Below, piece after piece: positions 57,853-64,000 of a stretch of 64,000 bases of DNA. This DNA is from Nitrobacter sp035546855. Its GTDB lineage: Bacteria > Pseudomonadota > Alphaproteobacteria > Rhizobiales > Xanthobacteraceae. A program made the translations under genes and the position numbers. The notes beneath the pieces are model-generated. The model did not search any database. It had not been told where the DNA came from and saw only the letters and a program-made list of their open reading frames with translations. The stretch lies in the NCBI GenBank assembly GCA_035546855.1, contig DASZVY010000013.1:20904-84903 (forward strand), written 5' to 3'. Positions within the stretch are counted from its first letter, which is position 1; every line of letters begins with the position of its first letter.

Positions 57853-59625
57853 TCAAGCCGCGCCTCTCGGCAGCAGCCCCGCCTCGATCGCCTTGATCTG
57901 CAGCGCCAGATATTTCGAGTTGATGCGGCACTGGGCGAGGCTGCCGGCGATGAACCACAAGCCGGGCTGAGGCGTGCGCACATACATGTTGCGCAGTTCG
58001 TGGCCGTCGCCAAAACCCCAGATCGGGCCGACGCGATCGGCGACCGTGTCGCCGAACAGGTGCCGCACCAGATATTCCTGTCCCTTGTAGCCGGTGGCGA
58101 GCACGATCAGGTCGGCCGGAATCGTCTCGCCGCCCGTCGTGCGCGCGCCGTCGGCGGTGAATTCCGCGACGTCGGCAAATTGCCGGAGCGCGATCTCGCC
58201 GCGCACGATCATGTCTGAGCAGCCGACGTTGAAATAATAGCCGCCGCCGCGGATCAGATACTTGTACTGCCAGCCGGTGCCGTCATATCCGTCGTCGAGG
58301 CGGAAGCCTCTGGCGGCGAGGCCGTCGAGCAGCGCCTTGTCCAGTTCCTTGGACTGGAGGGTGAGCAATTGATGGCTCCTGCGGCCGAGCGGCGTCGGGA
58401 TCGAGGTCGCGATCAGGTCGTTGTCCTCGAGCGTGCCCTCGTTGTAGGCCGCATAGGCGAGCTGCGCCGACGGTTCGATGTTGGTGACGAGGGTGGACGA
58501 GCGCTGCAGCATCGTGACATGCGCGCCGCTCGAACAAAGGTCCTGCGCGATGTCGTGGCCGCTGTTGCCGGTGCCGATCACGATGGCATGCTTGCCGCGC
58601 CACGCCTCGCCGTCGTGATAACGGCCGGAGTGGACCACTTCGCCCTTGAAGCTTTTCAGCGACGGAATGTCCGGCACGTTCGCAATGCCGCTGACGCCGG
58701 TGGCCATCACCACATGGCGTGGATGCAGGGTGCGCGCGGCGCCGTCGCGCGTGAGCCGGACCGTCCAGCGTCCATCGGCATCATTGTAGCTGCCGCCCAA
58801 AAAGTCCGTCGAGGTCCAGAAGTTCAGTTCCATGGCCTCGACATAGGCCTCGAACCAGTTGGCGAGCTTGTCTTTCGGGATGTAGGTCGGCCAGTTCGGC
58901 GGAAACGGCATGTAGGGCAGGTGATTGACCTGCACCTGGTTGTGCAGCGTCAGCGCGTGGTAGCGCTTGCGCCAGTTGTCGCCGATGCGCGCCTCGCGGT
59001 CGACGATCAGCGCGTCGATGCCGAGTTGCGTCAGCCGCGCCGCGATGGTGAGGCCGGCCTGTCCGCCGCCGACCACCAACACCTCCGGATCGCGGTCGGC
59101 GTATTCGGCGGCGGCCTTGCGCAGGTCGAGCCAGTTGGGCCCGCGGAAATCCCGCGAATAGGCCTCGCCGCGCGGCCGCTCGCGCCCGAGTTTCTCCTCA
59201 TGCCCCTTGATCTCGTCGAGCGCCGTCAGCAGCGTCCAGGCTTTCGGCGCGCCGTTCTCGCCGGGGATCAGCCGGACGATGCCGCTGCCGCGCCCCTGCG
59301 CCGTCTCGAAGGTGACGATCGCCTCGATGGCGGGAGTTCCGGCGCGGGTGACCTGCCGCGGCGGCGCGCGGCCGGCCGCGATGCGGACGTTTTCGAGTTT
59401 CGCCTCGCGCGCCAGCGCCGCGAGAGCGGTGACGATTTCGTCCATGCCGCAGAGCGTGGTGAAGCTCCATGTCAGCGCCAGCACGTCGCGCCAGTAGCTG
59501 TCGGCCTGAAACAGCAGCCGCAGCGCGTCGTCGTCGCCGGCGGCAAGCGCGGCGTTGAATTGCGCCAGCCACGCCTCGGTCATGGCGGCGGTGGTGTCGG
59601 TTCGGTCCAGCATGCGTGCGTCCAT
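57853..59625 (-). CDS. NTF2-like domain fused to flavin-containing monooxygenase
   Basis: The 590-residue protein has an NTF2/SnoaL-like domain in residues 15-140 and then a FAD/NADPH-dependent monooxygenase. The FAD site is GGGQAG (186-191), the NADPH-binding site is IVIGTGNSGHD, and the motif FKGEVVHSGRYHDGEAWRGK fits the FMO/Baeyer-Villiger group. The ATG at 59625 gives the N-terminal domain directly. It is divergent from the GMC oxidoreductase at 59921, suggesting a shared pathway of alcohol or ketone oxidation. The substrate is unknown. Confidence 0.88.
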   Translation of the reverse strand: MDARMLDRTDTTAAMTEAWLAQFNAALAAGDDDALRLLFQADSYWRDVLALTWSFTTLCGMDEIVTALAALAREAKLENVRIAAGRAPPRQVTRAGTPAIEAIVTFETAQGRGSGIVRLIPGENGAPKAWTLLTALDEIKGHEEKLGRERPRGEAYSRDFRGPNWLDLRKAAAEYADRDPEVLVVGGGQAGLTIAARLTQLGIDALIVDREARIGDNWRKRYHALTLHNQVQVNHLPYMPFPPNWPTYIPKDKLANWFEAYVEAMELNFWTSTDFLGGSYNDADGRWTVRLTRDGAARTLHPRHVVMATGVSGIANVPDIPSLKSFKGEVVHSGRYHDGEAWRGKHAIVIGTGNSGHDIAQDLCSSGAHVTMLQRSSTLVTNIEPSAQLAYAAYNEGTLEDNDLIATSIPTPLGRRSHQLLTLQSKELDKALLDGLAARGFRLDDGYDGTGWQYKYLIRGGGYYFNVGCSDMIVRGEIALRQFADVAEFTADGARTTGGETIPADLIVLATGYKGQEYLVRHLFGDTVADRVGPIWGFGDGHELRNMYVRTPQPGLWFIAGSLAQCRINSKYLALQIKAIEAGLLPRGAA

Positions 59626-59842
59626 CGTGGTTCTGCTACGCACTATGTTGCGAAAATCCGGGGAAATCGAGTGACGTCCGCGCAGGGCAGGGTCCATGCC
59701 GCGCCGCAAGATGTCGCGGCCAGCGTGCCGCATTGCATCAGGCAGAATAGGCGGCGCATTCGGCATGAGCAAACGCGGCACCGGTGCTCCGATTTTCGCG
59801 ATACCCGCCATGCGTTTTCCACGATAAGAAATTTGCTTCTGC

Positions 59843-59890
59843 CTTGGCCATTGCCTTGGCCATTGTCTTGGCCGTCGTCTTGGCCGCGGT
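59843..59890. repeat. Four-copy 12-base tandem repeat
   Basis: The units CTTGGCCATTGC, CTTGGCCATTGT, CTTGGCCGTCGT and CTTGGCCGCGGT follow without gaps. The array lies 30 bases before the GMC oxidoreductase start, within the 295-base divergent spacer 59626-59920. Changes in copy number by slippage would alter the leader length. Confidence 0.65.
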
Positions 59891-59920
59891 TACGCTCGCA
59901 CGTCACACCACAGGACTCCC

Positions 59921-61552
59921 ATGGACACGTTTGATTATGTGATCGTCGGCGCCGGCTCCGCCGGCTGCGTGCTCGCCAACCGGCTGAGCGAGGATCCCGG
60001 AACCACCGTCTGCGTGCTCGAGGCGGGGCCGCGCGACTGGCATCCCTACATTCATCTGCCGGCGGGCTTCATCAAGACGTTCCATATGCGCAGCATCAAC
60101 TGGGCCTACCAGCAGGAGCCGGGACCATGGACCGGCGGCCGCAGCATCTATGCGCCGCGCGGCAAGACGCTCGGCGGCTCCTCGTCGATCAACGGCCATA
60201 TCTACAACCGCGGCCAGCGCCAGGACTTCGACACCTGGGCGCAACTCGGCAACCGCAACTGGGGCTATGCGGACGTGCTGCCCTATTTCAAGCGGATGGA
60301 GCGGCGCGTCGGCGAGGGCGAGGACACCTATCGCGGCCGCGACGGCAGCCTGACCGTCACCACCATGGACTGGCGCGATCCCCTGTGCGAGGCGTTCATG
60401 GCCGGCGCGCAGAGTCTCGGCATTCCGCGCAACCCCGATTACAACGGCGCGATTCAGGAAGGCGTCTCCTACGCGCAGCGCACGATCCAGAACGGCCTGC
60501 GCGTCAGCGCCGCCAAGGCGTTCCTGCGTCCCGCGATGAAGCGTCCGAACGTGCACGTGATCACTCACGCGCACGCGACAAGGATCATCCTCGACGGCAA
60601 GCGCGCGGTCGGCGTGACCTTCGCCAAAGGTGGCCGTGGCGGCACGATCCATGAGGTGCGCGCCGCGAAGGAAGTGATCCTGTCCGGCGGTTCCTACAAT
60701 TCGCCGCAGCTCTTGCAACTGTCCGGCGTCGGTGCGCCGGATCTGCTCAATTCGCTCGGCATCGAGGTGCGCCACGCGCTGCCCGGCGTCGGCGAGGGTC
60801 TGCAGGATCATTACGCGCCGCGCTCGGTCGCGCGCGTCAAGAACATCAAGACCATCAACGAAATGCGGCGCGGCCTCGGTCTCGTCAGGGAAGCGTTCAA
60901 GTGGGCGGCGACGCGGCGCGGCCTGCTGTCGCTGTCGCCCACCATGGTCTATTGCTTCTGGCATTCCGGCGAGACCACCGAAAGCTCCGACCTGCAACTC
61001 ACCTTCACGCCCGCCTCCTACAAGGAGGGCGTGCAGGGCCAGCTCGAGGATGAGCCCGGCATGACGGTCGCGTCATGGCAGCAGCGCCCGGAGAGCCGCG
61101 GTTACGTGCGGTTGCGCTCGTCCGATCCGTTCGCTGCGCCGATCATCCAGACCAACTATCTGGTGGAGGAACTCGACCGCCGCGTCGTCGTCGCCGGCAT
61201 GAAGCTGGCGCGGAAACTGCTCGCCTCGGCCCCGCTCGCGCCTTATTACGCCTACGAGGATTTCCCGGGGCCGAAGGTGCAGAGCGACGACGAATTCCTC
61301 GCGGCCGCGACCGAGCGCGGCACCACCACCTTCCATCCGGGATGCACGTGCAGGATGGGCCCTGCCGGCAGCTCCTGGGCGGTCGTCGACGATCAGCTCC
61401 GCGTCCACGGCCTGCAGGGCCTGCGCGTGGTCGACGCCTCGATCATGCCGCGCATGATCTCGGCCAACCTCAACGCCTCGACGCTGATGATCGCCGACAA
61501 GGCGTCGGACATGATCCGTGGCCGCACCGCGCCGGAGGCGGTGATCGTCTGA
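59921..61552 (+). CDS. GMC-family alcohol/choline dehydrogenase-like flavoprotein
   Basis: The 543-residue FAD oxidoreductase starts with DYVIVGAGSAGCVLANRLSE (GxGxxG at 10-15). The GMC signature 1 is RGKTLGGSSSINGHIYNRG, and signature 2 is SGGSYNSPQLLQLSGVG. The catalytic histidine region is TTFHPGCTCRMGP, and SANLNASTLMIADKASDMI ends the fold. It resembles BetA but is of the generic glucose-methanol-choline type, and the substrate is unknown. Its upstream region is shared with the monooxygenase at 57853. Confidence 0.92.
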   Translation: MDTFDYVIVGAGSAGCVLANRLSEDPGTTVCVLEAGPRDWHPYIHLPAGFIKTFHMRSINWAYQQEPGPWTGGRSIYAPRGKTLGGSSSINGHIYNRGQRQDFDTWAQLGNRNWGYADVLPYFKRMERRVGEGEDTYRGRDGSLTVTTMDWRDPLCEAFMAGAQSLGIPRNPDYNGAIQEGVSYAQRTIQNGLRVSAAKAFLRPAMKRPNVHVITHAHATRIILDGKRAVGVTFAKGGRGGTIHEVRAAKEVILSGGSYNSPQLLQLSGVGAPDLLNSLGIEVRHALPGVGEGLQDHYAPRSVARVKNIKTINEMRRGLGLVREAFKWAATRRGLLSLSPTMVYCFWHSGETTESSDLQLTFTPASYKEGVQGQLEDEPGMTVASWQQRPESRGYVRLRSSDPFAAPIIQTNYLVEELDRRVVVAGMKLARKLLASAPLAPYYAYEDFPGPKVQSDDEFLAAATERGTTTFHPGCTCRMGPAGSSWAVVDDQLRVHGLQGLRVVDASIMPRMISANLNASTLMIADKASDMIRGRTAPEAVIV

Positions 61553-61594
61553 CGCAAAAAGAACGTCCCGGGTGGAGCGCAGCGAGGGCCGTGG

Positions 61595-62706
61595 CTACAC
61601 CTCGGTCGTGTGTCCGGTGGAATGCAGCGACAGCATGTGCCCCTCGTTTGGCGCCACGCGGCCGGCGAGGGTGTCGCGATAGACGCGTTCGACCGCGCCC
61701 GGTCCGCGGTTTTCCGTGATCCCGATCCAGCCGTCGAGATGCGGCGCGAAGCCCGACCACTCCGCGCCAAAACGCTGCTCGATGCCGCCCGGTCCCCATT
61801 CCCGCGCGCGCTTGCGGATCTGGTCGGGTGCAAAGAACCATTGCGGCTTGACACCCGGCAGGTCGGCGTCGTCGCGTGAGGTATCGTGATGGGTGAGGCC
61901 GATGCGGCCGCTATAGGTCAGCCGATCACCGAGATGCCGGTGCAGCCGCGCGCGCAGCTCGCCGTTGCCGGCCATGTCGATGAAGACCGCCGGCTGATCG
62001 CTGGCCAGCGCTTCAATGCCGTCATAGGTGACGACGTCATCGTAGCAGCGGAGCGACGTGACGAACGGCGCGTTCGCAAGCGAGGTCAGCCCGATCACGC
62101 GGATTGGTTTGCGCTGGGTCTGCAGCAGGTGCGCCAGCCCGAAAGCCGTCTTGCTGGAGGCGCTGGATAGCACCACGCTGCGCGCGCCGAAGAACTTGTT
62201 CTCCGCGAGAAAATCATCGACGAGAAACGACAGCATGAACAGCGGCCGCAGCAGCGCCTGATGGTCGCCATGGCGGCCGGCGAAGGCGGGATCGCGACCG
62301 ACACGCGCATAGGCGTTATAGACCGGGGCGACGTCCTGCCGATGCACGGCGGCGTCGCGCAGGCCGCGCTGGTTGACGCCGTCGGCTGCGATGACGAGAT
62401 GCGTCGCCATCGGAAAATAGCCGAACAGCCGCTCGCCCTCGGCGATGCCGGGATGGCGCGAGGCGATGACATCCCCAAACCCCCAGACCGGAACGATACC
62501 GAAGCCATCGGGCGCCGGAAACAGGCGCCAGTATTTCAATTTGTCGCCCAACACGGCGTAGGTGATGTTGTTCGCGGTGAAAGCGAAGCGGTCGACCGCC
62601 ACGAGCAGCGATCCGTCGGCGAGCGCATCATGCGCAGGCAGCGGTGTTTCGATGATGCGGGTCGTGTGAGGTCGTCGCGAGAAACGATGAACTGCGTATT
62701 GATCAT
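61595..62706 (-). pseudogene. DUF2855 family gene with an N-terminal frameshift
   Basis: The family N-terminus (MINTQFIVSRDDL) begins at ATG 62706 and stays open through codon 15 to about 62662. The continuation of the same protein (TRIIETPLPAH onward, about 355 residues to stop 61595) lies in the -1 frame. One base is therefore missing in CACGACCCGC relative to an intact gene. No slippery heptamer is present. The start overlaps the alkA stop by ATGA, confirming 62706 as the real start. It is an oxidoreductase-like family of unknown activity. It is either a true lesion or a sequencing error. Confidence 0.8.
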
Positions 62707-63467
62707 GATTTCGACTTCGGCTTGCGTCCAGGCGCAATTTTTGCCGGAGCCGATGTCAGCTTTGCGACAGCGGGGCTGTTTAAAACAGCGTCCGTGTTTG
62801 AAGCGGCGTTTGAAACGCCGGGTGTCGCGAGCACGCCCTCGCGGTTCTTCAGCACGCGATAGTAAGCCCACCACAGATGCGCGGCCGCGCCGCGCAGCGG
62901 CCGCCACGGCTCGGCAAGCGGCGCCATCTGTTTCGGGGTCGGCCGTGTCGCGAGACCCAGTCCCATCTTCATCGCTTCCTGAAGCGCGATGTCGCCGGCG
63001 GGCCACGCGTCGCCATGGCCGAGGCAGAACAGCAGATACACATCGGCGGTCCACGGCCCGATGCCGTGATGCCGCACCAGCGTGGCGTGCGCGGCGTCGG
63101 CATCTTCCTCCGCGAGCACGTCGAGGTTGAGCCGCCCCGCGGCGATTTCGCGGGCGAGCAGCTTCAGCGTTCTGATCTTGGCCGCCGAGAGGCCGAGCCG
63201 GCCGAGCCGGTTGGCGCGCGCGGCGCGGATCGCGTCGTGATCGAAGGGCGCGAACGCGGCGCTGAGCCGCCCCCAGATCGCGGCGGCGCTCGCGGTCGAC
63301 AGTTGCTGGCCGCAGACGATGGCCGCGAGGCCCTCGAAGCCGGGCGGCCGCCGGCGCAGGGCCGGCAGGCCGGTGCGCTCGAGGATCGGCTTCAGCCGCG
63401 GGTCCTGCCTGACCAGCGCGTGGATGGCGTCGTCGAGGTCGGACTGGCTGGCGAGGTGGATGGTCAC
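62703..63467 (-). CDS. alkA: DNA-3-methyladenine glycosylase II
   Basis: The 254-residue base-excision enzyme removes alkylated bases. It has the HhH-GPD fold with the hairpin GIGPWTADVYLLFCLGHGDAW and the catalytic aspartate in WPAGDIALQEAM. The VCGQQLSTASAAAIWGRL helix is typical of AlkA. The C-terminal 45 residues are an extra Ala/Ser/Pro-rich, basic tail. Its stop overlaps the DUF2855 start (ATGA). Confidence 0.92.
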   Translation of the reverse strand: MTIHLASQSDLDDAIHALVRQDPRLKPILERTGLPALRRRPPGFEGLAAIVCGQQLSTASAAAIWGRLSAAFAPFDHDAIRAARANRLGRLGLSAAKIRTLKLLAREIAAGRLNLDVLAEEDADAAHATLVRHHGIGPWTADVYLLFCLGHGDAWPAGDIALQEAMKMGLGLATRPTPKQMAPLAEPWRPLRGAAAHLWWAYYRVLKNREGVLATPGVSNAASNTDAVLNSPAVAKLTSAPAKIAPGRKPKSKS

Positions 63468-63520
63468 GGAATGTTCGATTCAGTGCGTTGTGGCAAGGCA
63501 GACCATGACAAGGCAGAGCG

Positions 63521-64000
63521 CTATGCCTCCTGGATGCGGGCGATCAGCGCGGCGAGTTCGTTTTGCCGATGCGTTCCCGTCTTGCCGAAGATGGCCTTGA
63601 TTTGATTGCGCACCGTCTCCCGCGTCACCAGCAACTCGTCGGCGATTTCCTCAGGGGAAGACCCGGCCGCCACCATCGCGGCCACCCTTGCCTCGGCGGG
63701 GCTCAGTGAGAACACCTCCGCGATGATGGTCGCGGCCGGTGTCCTGACGGCTTCCATATCTCTTAGAAGCAGAATGAAGCGTGCCCCCAGAAAGGGCGAA
63801 CGGGCGACGCTTTGAACCGACAGAACCTTGATCAGGATCGGCCGCTTCGCTTCGCGCCGCGCGACGACGATGTTTCCTTCGTATCCGCTCGGCGTCGGCC
63901 GGATTTCGCGGTCCCCGGGGCGCTGCCAAAGCATGCGTTCGAGCGTGCGCCGCGCCTTGTCGTCGCGCATGTGGAGCCGGCCGTTGCGGATGCGGAAATC
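63521..64000 (-). CDS. LuxR-family transcriptional regulator, C-terminal part
   Basis: The gene runs off the right edge; 159 codons are visible. They include a PAS-like or other sensory segment (residues ending RFILLLRDME) and a C-terminal LuxR helix-turn-helix: LSPAEARVAAMVAAGSSPEEIADELLVTRETVRNQIKAIFGKTGTHRQNELAALI. The sequence before the ATG at 63970 is open to the edge (protein DFRIRNGRLHM), so the true start lies outside. Its target is unknown. Confidence 0.85.
   Translation of the reverse strand, partial: DFRIRNGRLHMRDDKARRTLERMLWQRPGDREIRPTPSGYEGNIVVARREAKRPILIKVLSVQSVARSPFLGARFILLLRDMEAVRTPAATIIAEVFSLSPAEARVAAMVAAGSSPEEIADELLVTRETVRNQIKAIFGKTGTHRQNELAALIARIQEA

Noticed and set aside
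62640..62690. Programmed -1 frameshift in the DUF2855 gene
   Set aside because: No X-XXY-YYZ slippery heptamer and no obvious pseudoknot occur at the junction (CACGACCCGC); a deletion or sequencing error is simpler.

Overview
The window is GC-rich DNA with the codon usage and gene content of an alphaproteobacterium of the order Hyphomicrobiales, most likely in the Bradyrhizobium/Rhodopseudomonas/Afipia group (Nitrobacteraceae). Support comes from a 5-aminolevulinate synthase (C4 haem pathway), a TrcR/DUF1013 regulator, an NdvA/ChvA-like glucan exporter, a FixK2-type box, a CtrA-type box, and intergenic palindromes typical of that group. No transposase, integrase, phage gene or CRISPR array was seen. 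It reads as ordinary chromosome with a few accessory islands.

Layout. 1-10.9 kb: tail of a LuxR-type regulator, a palindromic repeat, a transporter-like hybrid sensor kinase (SSS-PAS-HisKA-HATPase-REC) divergent from a FixJ/NarL-type response regulator, hemA behind a FixK2-like box, an MBL-fold hydrolase, bioB and a chemoreceptor. 10.9-25.4 kb: a beta-barrel outer membrane protein, tRNA-Thr(GGT) with a duplicated 3' end, then housekeeping genes (murA, prpE, trcR, ispH, thrB-rnhA, a one-Cys peroxiredoxin, DUF924, fadD and a D-Ala-D-Ala carboxypeptidase). 25.4-38 kb: ndvA, a hisE-type gene, a DedA-family gene, a small acyl-CoA-linked cluster bounded by two nitronate monooxygenase paralogues, a small gene behind a CtrA-type box, a CaiB-type CoA transferase and a canonical ClC. 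38-47 kb: a PepSY membrane protein pair, then a five-gene sugar-type (CUT2) ABC operon. 47-64 kb: tRNA-Leu(CAA), dsbB and a dsbA-like gene, two PsiF-like secreted proteins, a truncated haemoglobin operon behind an NsrR-like palindrome, an HtrA-like protein lacking its catalytic triad, an HNH endonuclease, a divergent ClC with CBS-type tail, an NTF2-flavin monooxygenase fusion, a GMC oxidoreductase, alkA overlapping a frameshifted DUF2855 gene, and the C-terminal part of another LuxR-type regulator.

How the parts fit. The most unusual unit is the ABC operon at 39.8-47.0 kb. One permease is fused in frame to a strictosidine synthase/SMP-30-like beta-propeller, and the next gene is a second, free propeller that has lost key metal-site residues. 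This suggests uptake of a lactone, sugar ester or glycoside coupled to hydrolysis or sensing at the membrane. The haemoglobin pair with its operator, hemA with its FixK2-like box, and the peroxiredoxin fit a bacterium that adjusts haem and nitrosative or oxidative defence to oxygen and NO. The nitronate monooxygenase/thioesterase/ligase group and the CoA transferase suggest broad organic-acid catabolism.

All functional names come from recognising motifs in translated sequence. No database search was run. Start codons were chosen from Shine-Dalgarno spacing, overlaps and family N-termini.
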